Shown in pieces: positions 9,557 to 17,343 of a stretch of 64,000 bases of DNA. A model generated the notes under the pieces. That model had not been told where the DNA came from and did no database searches. It saw only the letters and a program-made list of their open reading frames with translations. Positions within the stretch are counted from its first letter, which is position 1. The number at the start of each line of letters is the position of its first letter. Made by a program: the position numbers and the translations under genes. Origin of the DNA: JAXGXJ01 sp963829545 (lineage in GTDB: Bacteria; Actinomycetota; Thermoleophilia; RBG-16-64-13); NCBI GenBank assembly GCA_963829545.1, contig CAWHIX010000013.1:1-64000 (forward strand), in the 5' to 3' direction.

Positions 9557-11095
9557 CTAGCTCAGCGGTAGGCGAAGCTCGAAGCGCGAGCCGCCCGGCC
9601 CGCTCTGCACGGCCACCCTGCCCTTGTGGACCTCCATGGTCGCCTGCACGATGGCGAGCCCCAGGCCGCTGCCGGCGTAGGCGGAGGCATTGCGGCCGCG
9701 ATGGAAACGGCCGAACAGGCCGGCCATGTCGTCGGGCGGTATCCCCATGCCGGTATCCTCCACCCAGATGACCGCCTCGCCGGCCTCTCGGCGCATTCCC
9801 AGGACCACCGAGCCTCCTGAAGGGGTGAACTTGAGCGCGTTGTCCACCAGGTTCTCGATGGCGGTCCGCAACCTGTCCTGCTGGGCGTCGATGCGCACGC
9901 CGTCGGTCGGGAGGTCGAGCGTGAAAGCTATGTCGAGCTGTTCTGCGCGTGAGGCGAAGGGATCGGCCATATCGCGGAGCAGTCGGGCGAGGTCGACGGG
10001 CTGCATGTGCTCCGCAGAGACTCCCGAGTCCAGTCGCGAGAGTCGCAGGAGGTTGGTGGATAGCTGGTCGAGCCGCTCCGCCTGGCGCAGGGCCCTGGCG
10101 ATGAGCCGCTCCCGGGTAGCGGGGTCGTCCTGTGCCTGCGCCATCTCCAGGTCGGCCTCCAGAGCTGTGAGCGGCGTTCCCAGCTCGTGGGCCGCGTCGG
10201 CTACGAACCTCTGCAGAGCCGAGATGGTGTGCTCCACCTTGCCCGCCATGTCGTTGAAGGAATGCGCAAGGGTCCCGATCTCGTCGGCGCGCTCGATGGG
10301 CGCCCTTACCGACAGGTCCCCGTGCGCCATGCGTCCGCTCGCCACCGTCATGGCGAGAAGCGGCCGCGTGATGCGCCTGCTGGTCAGCCAGCCCACGATG
10401 GCCGCGAGGATCACCGCCGCTACCCCGGCCAGCGACCAGGCCACCACTGTCGTGCGCAGCACGGCCGCGCCGTAGGCGGGTCCCTCCGACAGGCGCAGTA
10501 CCGCGACCTTCTCCCCGCCGGCAGTGAGGTCGGTCTCGATGGAACGGCCGGAGCGCTGCCCCGCCAGGGTCTGATCGTCCCCGAACAGGCCACCCCCGAT
10601 GGGGCTGGGAAGGTCGCGGTCGGTCCGCGGCCCCTCATCCCGTCCCGCGTCGTCGTCTCGTCCCCCGACGCCATCGCTACGACCCGAGAGTATCCCTTCC
10701 GGGTCGATGCCGTCCGGAGTACCGGAGTCGACCAACGGCGATCCGTCTGGGGCCAGCACCTCCACTCTCGCCTGGGTGGCCAGGGCTACCGCCTGGGCTC
10801 GACGTTCAGCTTCGGCCAGGGTAGTCGTCTGGGTGCCGGTGGCCGTTCCGCCCGCCGCCGCAGCCTCCTCGGCGACCGCCACCCAATCGACGGCAGCGAG
10901 GTCGCGGCTCGCCCGCTCGGCTCCAGCCTTTAGATAGGCGACCTCCGCTCGTCCGTAGTAGCTACTCAGCAGGGGTACGAGTATGGCGCCCAGGACCAGC
11001 ATGGTGAGCAGCGCCACGCCGGCGAAGCTGGCCGGCAGCCTATATCTCAGCGGGACACCGGCCAGGCGGGAGCGGAGGCGGCTGAGCAGGCTCAT
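9557..11095 (-). CDS. Sensor histidine kinase (two-component system 1)
   Basis: A membrane kinase of 512 residues. There is an N-terminal membrane helix (LPASFAGVALLTMLVLGAIL), an extracytoplasmic region rich in Gly/Asp, a second membrane helix, a HAMP linker (RRITRPLLAMT to FNDMAGKVE), then the HisKA and HATPase domains. The phosphoacceptor motif is HELGTPL, with Gly where most kinases have Arg. The N box (NLVDNALKF), G1 (DTGMGIP) and G2 (GSGLGLAIV) are intact. The start overlaps the response regulator stop as ATGA, so the pair is translationally coupled. The secreted PepSY-like protein upstream may belong to its signal pathway. Confidence 0.92.
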   Translation of the reverse strand: MSLLSRLRSRLAGVPLRYRLPASFAGVALLTMLVLGAILVPLLSSYYGRAEVAYLKAGAERASRDLAAVDWVAVAEEAAAAGGTATGTQTTTLAEAERRAQAVALATQARVEVLAPDGSPLVDSGTPDGIDPEGILSGRSDGVGGRDDDAGRDEGPRTDRDLPSPIGGGLFGDDQTLAGQRSGRSIETDLTAGGEKVAVLRLSEGPAYGAAVLRTTVVAWSLAGVAAVILAAIVGWLTSRRITRPLLAMTVASGRMAHGDLSVRAPIERADEIGTLAHSFNDMAGKVEHTISALQRFVADAAHELGTPLTALEADLEMAQAQDDPATRERLIARALRQAERLDQLSTNLLRLSRLDSGVSAEHMQPVDLARLLRDMADPFASRAEQLDIAFTLDLPTDGVRIDAQQDRLRTAIENLVDNALKFTPSGGSVVLGMRREAGEAVIWVEDTGMGIPPDDMAGLFGRFHRGRNASAYAGSGLGLAIVQATMEVHKGRVAVQSGPGGSRFELRLPLS

Positions 11096-11796
11096 CTGTC
11101 GGCTGCCAGGCGATAGCCGAGGCCGGCGACGGTCAGTACGAGACGCGGGTTGCTCGGATCGATCTCGATCTTCTCGCGCAGGCGCCTGATGTGCACGTTG
11201 ACGGTCTTCTCGTCGTAGTAGTCGGCCGAATGCCCCCAGACCTGCTCCATGAGTTGACCCCGCGAGAATACCTGACCGGGATGCTGGGCGAGGAAGACCA
11301 GCAGCCGGAACTCGGTGGGCGTGAGGTTGACATGCCTGTCGCCCCGGGTCACCTGGGCCCTGGTGCGGTCGATGACGAGATCGCCAGCGTAGAGGACGTC
11401 GGCCTCGGTGGAGGAAAGCTCGCCGTAGGCACGGCGGAGAAGGGCCCTGATGCGTGCCATGAGTTCCCGCAGCTTGTAGGGCTTGGTCATGTAGTCGTCG
11501 GCACCCATCTCCAGACCCAGGACCTTGTCCACCTCGTCGCTTTGCACGGTCAGCATCATGACCGGTTGCCGGAGGCCCAGGCGGCGCATATCGCGGCAGA
11601 AGTCGAAGCCGGAGCCGTCGGGGAGGCGGACGTCGAGCACGATCAGGCGGGGGTTCTGGTCGCGGGCATAGGCGACTCCGCCGGCGCCCGTCGATTCCCA
11701 ATGGGTCGCGTAGCCCTCCTGGGTCAGATACTCGACGAGACTTTCCGCTATCGCCGGGTCGTCTTCTATTAGCAGGATCTCGCCTTCGCTGGACAT
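11092..11796 (-). CDS. OmpR-family response regulator (two-component system 1)
   Basis: A 234-residue regulator with a receiver domain (acidic pocket EDDP, phosphoacceptor Asp in LIVLDVRLPDG, conserved Lys in TKPYK) and a C-terminal winged helix (LTPTEFRLLVFLA, VNVHIRRLREKIE, VAGLGYRL). It is encoded immediately upstream of its kinase. The DNA targets are not visible, but the PepSY-like gene 124 bases upstream on the same strand is a likely target or partner. Confidence 0.95.
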   Translation of the reverse strand: MSSEGEILLIEDDPAIAESLVEYLTQEGYATHWESTGAGGVAYARDQNPRLIVLDVRLPDGSGFDFCRDMRRLGLRQPVMMLTVQSDEVDKVLGLEMGADDYMTKPYKLRELMARIRALLRRAYGELSSTEADVLYAGDLVIDRTRAQVTRGDRHVNLTPTEFRLLVFLAQHPGQVFSRGQLMEQVWGHSADYYDEKTVNVHIRRLREKIEIDPSNPRLVLTVAGLGYRLAADR

Positions 11797-11919
11797 GGAA
11801 CGAGCGTACCACCTGGAGTCTCGGGGACGGGGGACCGATGAGCCGGGCGAGCCCTGGGGGGCTCGCCCGGCGAAGCAAGGAGGGTGAGGAGGGGGGCCTC
11901 AGTTGGTGTTGATGAAAGC

Positions 11920-12678
11920 CTAGCTGGTGACGCTCGAGTTGGTCGTGGTGGAGCCGGTCGTGGAGTCGGTCGTGCCGTCGGGGTCGGTCTGGGTGCCGCG
12001 CGCTCCATGGCCGTGGCCGCCGCCGGCCGGCGCATCCTCGACGCTGACTACGCTGTAGTTCTCGTCCAGGTACACGGTCACGTGAGTTCCGTCGGCCTTC
12101 GTGACATGGGCTTCGTACTTGGCGTTGCCGTCCGCGTCGGTCTCGGCCCGCAAGAGAGTGGAGCCGCTACCAGCTTCGGCCAATGCGGCGGCCTCGACCT
12201 TGGCGAGCACGTCGCCGGTCAGAGGGGTCTCGTCGCTGCGCTGACCGCCGTGGCCGCCTCTGCCGCCGGCGCCTCGATCTTCCACGCTGACCACGATGAA
12301 GGATTCATCCAGGTAGACGGTGGTCCCCGTGCCGTCGGCTTTGACCATGTGCACTTCGTACTTGGCATTGCCGTCCGCGTCGGTCTCGGCTCGGACCACG
12401 GTGGCGTCGCTTCCTACCTTCGCCAGCGCCGCGGCCGTGGCCTTGCTGAGCGCGTCGCCGGTCAGCAGCGTCTCGTCGCTGCGCTGCTTGCCCCAGGGCG
12501 CGCCCTTGTCGGAGGTGCTCGAGTCCCGGGCTGTGGCGTCGCTCGAGGGGGCCGTGGCGGTGGTGGCCGTGGTGTCGGACTCAGAGGCATCGGTGGCGGC
12601 GAAGGCCGCCGAGCCGATGGAGAGGGTGAGGATCAGCGCTGCCGCCGGTACCAGCCATCTGCCTTTCAGTTTCTTCAC
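11920..12678 (-). CDS. Secreted protein with two PepSY-like repeats
   Basis: A 252-residue exported protein. A Sec signal peptide (MKKLKGRW, then a hydrophobic core ending AFA) is followed by a Thr/Ser/Ala-rich spacer. Two near-identical units of about 70 residues come next, each running from RSDET and LTGD through a LAKV-type helix and RAETDADGNAKYE to VYLDE and VVSVED. Each unit has the helix and strand pattern of a PepSY domain. The tail is rich in Gly/His/Thr. PepSY proteins often inhibit proteases or modulate sensor kinases; the position upstream of a two-component system supports the latter, but that is inference. Confidence 0.82.
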   Translation of the reverse strand: MKKLKGRWLVPAAALILTLSIGSAAFAATDASESDTTATTATAPSSDATARDSSTSDKGAPWGKQRSDETLLTGDALSKATAAALAKVGSDATVVRAETDADGNAKYEVHMVKADGTGTTVYLDESFIVVSVEDRGAGGRGGHGGQRSDETPLTGDVLAKVEAAALAEAGSGSTLLRAETDADGNAKYEAHVTKADGTHVTVYLDENYSVVSVEDAPAGGGHGHGARGTQTDPDGTTDSTTGSTTTNSSVTS

Positions 12679-12866
12679 GGGCGTTCTCCTTTACTTGACT
12701 ATGGTCGCATCGGTTACCCGATGGACCCAGTATGCAGGGGTCAAGATGCGGCCGGGTTAGGGTGCGGATACGGTTTCGTAACCTGCGGCCTGGGATGCGC
12801 GGGGACGCCGGTTCGGGGCTCGTGAGGACCGTGGTGTGCGGCGTTGGCGCCCGGGTCGACGGCGTC

Positions 12867-13305
12867 TTAGCTGGGCCCACTCTTGAGAGCGGCGATCCTC
12901 TGCCCCAGCAGAGAGCGGACGGTCTCCAGATCGTGTTCATCGTCGTAGCGGGTGCGGGGCCAGAAGAAGCCCCGCAGTCCGTCGTGGCGGTTGCGGGGCA
13001 CCACGTGGACGTGGAGGTGGGGGACGCTCTGGCTGATGCGGTTGTTCATGGCCACGAACGTGCCTTGAGCCTCCATCGCAGCCTGTACCGCTTCTGCCAC
13101 GAGTTGGACCTCGGCGAAGAAGGGCCCGACCAGGTCCGGAGGCAGGTCGACGAGGGTCTCGACGTGGCGCCGCGGCAAGCACGAGGCAGTGGCCGCGGAA
13201 AAGCGGCCGGTGGTCGAGGAACGAAAAGACGGTGTCGCTCTCGTAGACGACCGGGGTCGGCACCTCCCCCCGGATCATGCGGCAGAAGAGGCAGTCTCCC
13301 GGCAT
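12867..13305 (-). CDS. HIT-family nucleotide hydrolase (one frameshift)
   Basis: A histidine-triad protein of about 145 residues that hydrolyses phosphoramidate or dinucleotide bonds of purine nucleotides. It opens with CLFCRMIRGEVPTPVVYE, a typical HIT N-terminus with two cysteines that may bind zinc. After a frame change near 13185 it continues with the helical region and the catalytic triad motif HLHVHVVP. The ATG before PGDCLF was chosen since a GGAG ribosome binding site precedes it and residues further upstream belong to the ligase gene. The DNA ligase lies just upstream on the same strand. Confidence 0.85.
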
Positions 13306-13310
13306 GGAGA

Positions 13311-14624
13311 TCAACTCCGGCCGGGCCCGGCGTCCCGGCTCTCCCGGGGGATGCCGCGCGGGTCGGATGGACTGCCGCCGACCGGCCGCCCGGAGAGTCC
13401 GGCCTTCAAAGCCTCGAGGAGCGCAGGGCCCCTGGGCCGCTCCAGCTGATCGAGGGTGCAATCTCGCGGGTCCTTGTCCGGACGCCAGCGCTCGAAGCGA
13501 GTGCCATGCCGGAAGCGATCGCCGGTGAGCTGGTCGTAACTGACTTCGACCACCAACAGCGGCGGAATGGCGACGAAGGCCAGGTCCTTGTCGCCGCTCC
13601 AGCGGCTGGGCTCGCCGGGCCTCCGCGCGTGCGCGCCGAACCCGGCCGGGGCGATCTCGGGCATGGTCGAGCCGCCGGAGGACGCCTCGGCCGTCGCGGC
13701 TACGCCGCCGGAGGCAGTCCCGGCCGCAGCCTCGAGGTCGCGCAGGGTGCGAAGCAGATCCTCGGCCTCCCTCTGCGTGAACGACGAACAGTGGCCGATG
13801 AAGTGCAACTCCCCGCGGGCGTCGTAGAGGCCGAGCAGGATCGAGCCTACACGACGGCCGTCCTTGTGCACCCGGTAGCCGCCCACGATGCAGTCGGCCG
13901 TTCGCCGGTGCTTGAGCTTGATCATCTCCCGGCGCCCTTCGGCGTAGGGCCGCTCGAGCGCCTTTGCGACCACCCCGTCGAACCCTGCCGCTTCGAAGTC
14001 ATGGAACCATCGGAGGGCGAGGTCGACATCGGTGGTACTGGGGGAGAGCAGCCAGGGGCATGCCGGGCCGAGGTCGCGGGGGTGGAGGTCACCGGGGCCG
14101 GGGTCGCCGGCGGTGAAGATCCCCAGCGACGCCGCCAGTTCCTCGAGGGCCTCACGGCGCTCCCGGTGGGGAAGCGCGCGCAGGTCGCGCCCCGCATAAG
14201 CCAGGAGGTCGAAGAGCGCCAGGTGGGCGGGTGTCTCCTCGGCCAAGCGTCGGATGCGGCTTGCCGCGGGGTGGATGCGGTTCTGCAGGGCGTCGAAATC
14301 GAGACGGCCGTTGACGATGACGACCACCTCGCCGTCCGCCACCGTGCCTGGTGGTAGGCGAGCGAGTGCGGGCTCCAACTCGGGGAAGTAGCGGAGAAGA
14401 GCTTTGCCGTTGCGGCTGTCGAGGCGCGGGCCGCGCGGCGTCTCGCCCGCGGCTCCCCCGGCCTCTCCGGCCGCCGGCTCGGCTGCGGCGCCGCCCGTAC
14501 TCCACATGACCGCGCGGAAGCCGTCCCATTTGGGCTCGTAGCTCCAGCCCGGGGGCGGTGGCAGTTCGTCGGCCACCTCGGCCTCCATGGGTGCTATGGG
14601 TGGAGAGAAGGGCCAATCGGCCAC
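13311..14624 (-). CDS. ATP-dependent DNA ligase (LigC-like)
   Basis: A DNA ligase of about 437 residues. The adenylation motif EPKWDGFR supplies the nucleophilic Lys (motif I). Motif Ia/III strands (DSRNGK, ADGEVVV), motif IV (FDGVVAKALE) and motif V (MIKLKHRRTADC) follow, then an OB-fold with GLYDARGELHFIGH and a conserved end (VEVSYDQLTGDRFRHGTRFERWR). The GTG start has a GGAGG ribosome binding site five bases away; an ATG 54 bases upstream is an alternative. Relatives act in repair or end joining. Ku and a primase domain are not seen here, so an end-joining role is unsupported. Confidence 0.88.
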   Translation of the reverse strand: MADWPFSPPIAPMEAEVADELPPPPGWSYEPKWDGFRAVMWSTGGAAAEPAAGEAGGAAGETPRGPRLDSRNGKALLRYFPELEPALARLPPGTVADGEVVVIVNGRLDFDALQNRIHPAASRIRRLAEETPAHLALFDLLAYAGRDLRALPHRERREALEELAASLGIFTAGDPGPGDLHPRDLGPACPWLLSPSTTDVDLALRWFHDFEAAGFDGVVAKALERPYAEGRREMIKLKHRRTADCIVGGYRVHKDGRRVGSILLGLYDARGELHFIGHCSSFTQREAEDLLRTLRDLEAAAGTASGGVAATAEASSGGSTMPEIAPAGFGAHARRPGEPSRWSGDKDLAFVAIPPLLVVEVSYDQLTGDRFRHGTRFERWRPDKDPRDCTLDQLERPRGPALLEALKAGLSGRPVGGSPSDPRGIPRESRDAGPGRS

Positions 14625-14701
14625 GTGCGCCTCCGTGCATGTCCCCGAGATCCTGGACCCGGCATGTTCCGAATACATACCCCCACCATCACCATTCCAT
14701 C

Positions 14702-14707
14702 TATAAT
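14702..14707 (+). promoter_or_regulatory. Possible -10 element of the molybdoenzyme operon
   Basis: A perfect TATAAT hexamer lies 66 bases before the ATG of the sulfite-oxidase-like gene in an otherwise GC-rich region. No good -35 hexamer is visible 16-18 bases upstream. Confidence 0.4.
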
Positions 14708-14772
14708 CTCCACAAGAGGCCGTGCCACCACGCGACTGGGTCGCCCCCTGATCCCTGGAGAGTGACGGGAGC

Positions 14773-15459
14773 ATGACAGAGACGGGCCAGATGCCGGATC
14801 GAGCCACAGACTTCGAGAAGCCCATCGGGCGGCGGACGTTCATCGGCCTGGTGCTCGCAGGGCTGGTGGCTCTGTTCGTGGGCAGGGAGATCTTCCCCAG
14901 TCTGCGGGGCGGCACCGGGCAGACAGGGTCGAGTGGGACATTCCGCGTCAACACGGTCGTGCCCGGTCCGGAGTTCGACCCGGCCACGTGGCGGCTGACG
15001 GTCGACGGGCTCTTCCGCGAACCCTTCACCCTGACCTGGGAGCAGTTCCTCGACATGCCCCAGGTGGAGTTCACCCGTGACTTCTACTGCGTGGAAGGGT
15101 GGGGCGTGACCGGGGTGCTCTGGAGAGGGATCGCTATCAGCGAACTCATGGAGAAGGCCGACGTCGATCCGGCGGCCACTCACCTGGTCTTCCATTCCGG
15201 CGACGGTGTCTATACCGACTCACTCACCATCGAGGAGGCCCTTCGTCCGGACAGCATGCTCGCGCACGAGGCGAACAAGGAGCCCCTGCCACCCGACAAC
15301 GGCCAACCTCTGCGCCTTGTTCTCCCGGGTTCCTACGCCTACAAGAACGTCAAGTGGGTGGAGAGAGTGGAGGCCATCGCGGCGGAAGACCCGGGACCGG
15401 AGGGCTATCAGGGCTACTGGGAGGCGCGGGGCTACCCGGCCGGTGCCGACATTCCATGA
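14773..15459 (+). CDS. Sulfite-oxidase-fold (MsrP-like) molybdopterin oxidoreductase
   Basis: An exported or membrane-anchored molybdenum enzyme of 228 residues. The N-terminus has a twin arginine (GRRTFIG) before a hydrophobic segment, suggesting Tat export. The catalytic domain of the sulfite oxidase fold follows, with the conserved Mo-ligand Cys in DFYCVEGWGV, the LTWEQF segment and the SYAYKNVKWVERVE substrate or cofactor region. It is followed with a 4-base ATGA overlap by a cytochrome b subunit, so electrons probably pass to or from the quinone pool. Relatives include MsrP, but the true substrate of this actinobacterial-type pair is unknown. Confidence 0.85.
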   Translation: MTETGQMPDRATDFEKPIGRRTFIGLVLAGLVALFVGREIFPSLRGGTGQTGSSGTFRVNTVVPGPEFDPATWRLTVDGLFREPFTLTWEQFLDMPQVEFTRDFYCVEGWGVTGVLWRGIAISELMEKADVDPAATHLVFHSGDGVYTDSLTIEEALRPDSMLAHEANKEPLPPDNGQPLRLVLPGSYAYKNVKWVERVEAIAAEDPGPEGYQGYWEARGYPAGADIP

Positions 15460-16255
15460 GTGACCCCATCTCCGCGGTCCCACCCCTGCTACCGCCCGCG
15501 CCAGGAAGACAAGGCGCAAGAAGGCCGCGCCGGCGGACGGGGCCGTTCCGCGCTTCTCGGTCACCGAGCGACTGTCGCATTGGTTCTACGCGCTCTTCTT
15601 CCTGGTAGCTCTCATCGGCGGGATTCTCATGTGGCTCCCGGTCACCAGGGAATGGCTGGGAGGAGCGCGGCATACCTTCTCGCAGTTCCACGGGGCCATG
15701 GGAATCCTGATGGTCGCGGTCCCGCTGCTCCTGTTCCTGCTGCTCGACCGACGGAGTCTGGCGGCCGACGTGCGGGAGGTGGACCGCTGGGACGGGGACG
15801 ACCGACGCTGGTTCTGGGCGGCCGTGCGTGGGGGGACCCTCCGGGGCGCAGCCATGCCGCCGCAGAGGCGCCTCAATGCCGGGCAGAAAGTCAACGCGGT
15901 GCTGGTGGCGGCCATGGCTCTCGGCTTTCTTGTCACCGGTTCCCTGCTCTTGGCCCGGGTCCATCTTCCGGCCTGGCTCGTGTCGCGGGCGCTATGGCTT
16001 CATGGTTTCCTGGCCGTGGCGGGTATCGCGCTCTTCCTCGGCCACCTGGCTCACGTGTTCCTCACCAGTCACGGACGGGATTACCTCCACGCGATGGTCC
16101 ATGGTCGGCTGAGGTTGGAGACGGCCCTCGCGCGGCACAGTAAGTGGGCGGCGCTACACGCGGTGCCGGCCGCGCCATCGGAGGCTGTCCTGCCTTCGGA
16201 GCTGGCCGCTCCCACCGATGACCAAGCGGTCGCCGACCGGCCACCCGGCTCCTGA
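15456..16255 (+). CDS. Cytochrome b561-type membrane subunit (one frameshift)
   Basis: The heme b partner of the preceding molybdoenzyme. The ATG overlaps its stop codon. About 10 residues later the frame changes, after which a Lys/Arg-rich stretch leads to helix 1 (RLSHWFYALFFLVALIGGILMW). Further helices carry candidate heme ligands in FHG, LHGF and GHLAHVF. This His pattern resembles the gamma subunits of formate dehydrogenase and Ni-Fe hydrogenase rather than MsrQ. The length is about 265 residues. The hydrophilic C-terminal tail is variable. It should carry electrons between quinone and the molybdenum site outside the membrane. Confidence 0.78.
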
Positions 16256-16333
16256 CGCGATGGCGCTGTCCCCCCGTTCCTCCACGCGATGTAGTAACCT
16301 TCCTCAGTCACATATCTAGGAAGGGATATCGGC

Positions 16334-16795
16334 ATGCAAGCGATCCGCGGGGCTGTCGTCAGCTTCAACTACAAGCTCACCGACGACGACGGCAACACCA
16401 TCGATTCCAGCGAGGGCTGCGCCCCTCTTAGCTACCTGCACGGGTACGAAAACATAATCCCCGGTTTGGAGAACGCCCTGGAGGGCGTTGACGTGGGCTA
16501 CTCCGCGAACGTCGTGGTGGAGCCGACGGAGGCGTACGGCGAGATCGACGAGGAAGCCATCTTCGAAGTGGACAGGGACAAGTTCCCGCCGGAGATGGAA
16601 CTGGCTCCGGGCATGCAGTTCGCGGGGGAGACGCCCAGCGGGGACGTGCCCCTCACGATCATGCAGGTGAACGACGACGGCATAATCGTGAACGCCAACC
16701 ATCCCCTCGCCGGAGAGCGCCTGCACTTCGAGTTGGAAGTCGTCGACATCCGGGAAGCCACCGACGAGGAACTACAGCAGGGCTATCCCGAGTAG
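16334..16795 (+). CDS. slyD: SlyD-type FKBP peptidyl-prolyl isomerase
   Basis: A 153-residue cytoplasmic chaperone and prolyl isomerase. FKBP core segments (VVSFNYKLTDDDGN, PLSYLHGYENIIPGLE, EPTEAYGE) surround the insert-in-flap domain (from the FEVDRDKFP segment to VNANHPLAGERLHFELEV). The His-rich metal-binding tail of E. coli SlyD is absent. A GGAAGG ribosome binding site lies 10 bases before the ATG. SlyD proteins help nickel enzyme maturation in some bacteria, but without the tail that role is doubtful here. Confidence 0.92.
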   Translation: MQAIRGAVVSFNYKLTDDDGNTIDSSEGCAPLSYLHGYENIIPGLENALEGVDVGYSANVVVEPTEAYGEIDEEAIFEVDRDKFPPEMELAPGMQFAGETPSGDVPLTIMQVNDDGIIVNANHPLAGERLHFELEVVDIREATDEELQQGYPE

Positions 16796-16829
16796 ACGAG
16801 CAGCACCGGGCGAGCGAGGAGCGCGTAAC

Positions 16830-17303
16830 GTGGGCGACGTGGTACACACCTCCTGCATCACCATTACCCGGGAGAACGGGCCGACGCGCAAGGCCGTGAT
16901 CAAGGGGTTCAAGGACCCTATCTACTACGGCGTTCACGGGGGTATCAAGACCTTCTACAAGGTTGACCCCGAGGTGGAGCATGCCGCCACTCTCGACCAT
17001 ATCGTGGGGGCCGTCGGCGGCTGAATGATGGGCACACTGGCCACGGGGCTGGCCGGACGCAAGATTCCCACCCACACCGATCGCTATCTTGCCGAGGTGG
17101 AGGGCGATGTCGAAGACGTCGACGGAGTGCTGCGTATCTCGCGCATACGGGTGGCCTACACTCTCAAGGTCCCGGCCGGGAAGACCGAGGAGGCCCGTGA
17201 GGTCTTCGAGAGCTATATCACCAAGTGCCCGGCGGCCATGAGCGTGTGGGGCTGCATCGAGATCACCCACTGTCTGGAGGTGTCCGAGCTCGCGGAGCGC
17301 TGA
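16830..17303 (+). CDS. OsmC-family peroxiredoxin-like protein, probable selenoprotein (in-frame UGA at codon 65)
   Basis: About 157 residues in one continuous frame apart from a single TGA. The N-half ends TLDHIVGAVGG and the C-half resumes MMGTLATGLAGRKIP, then DRYLAEVEGDVEDVDGVLRI and the second catalytic cysteine in KCPAAMSVWGC. In OsmC proteins the residue after the Gly-Gly of this helix is the peroxidatic Cys, exactly where TGA stands. A hairpin fitting bacterial SECIS rules follows. The upstream and downstream parts are in the same frame, unlike every split gene nearby. The GTG start has a GAGGAG site. OsmC-like selenoproteins are known from marine metagenomes; Sec should make a more reactive peroxidase. 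The alternative is a C-to-A or T-to-A error or a pseudogene. Confidence 0.8.
17037..17056 (+). promoter_or_regulatory. Candidate bacterial SECIS element of the OsmC-like gene
   Basis: CTGGCCA pairs with TGGCCGG (seven pairs, one U-G wobble) around a six-base apical loop CGGGGC. The loop begins 20 bases after the UGA, and a G is at its second position. This agrees with the general bacterial SECIS description (16-37 bases to the loop, upper stem of 4-16 pairs, G among the first two loop bases). GC-rich coding sequence forms such hairpins easily, so the support is moderate alone and stronger with the UGA position. Confidence 0.6.
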
Positions 17304-17343
17304 GCGACGCCGGCCCGGGATCCGAGGAACCTGGAGACGCACG

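Noticed and set aside
14679..15074. Longer N-terminus of the DNA ligase
   Set aside because: The open frame extends over the divergent molybdoenzyme gene and has no ligase similarity; a GTG with a GGAGG site gives a normal start.
16830..17303. Two separate small genes in place of the OsmC gene
   Set aside because: Neither half forms a complete OsmC fold, and the second half's ATG lies directly after the stop without its own ribosome binding site.
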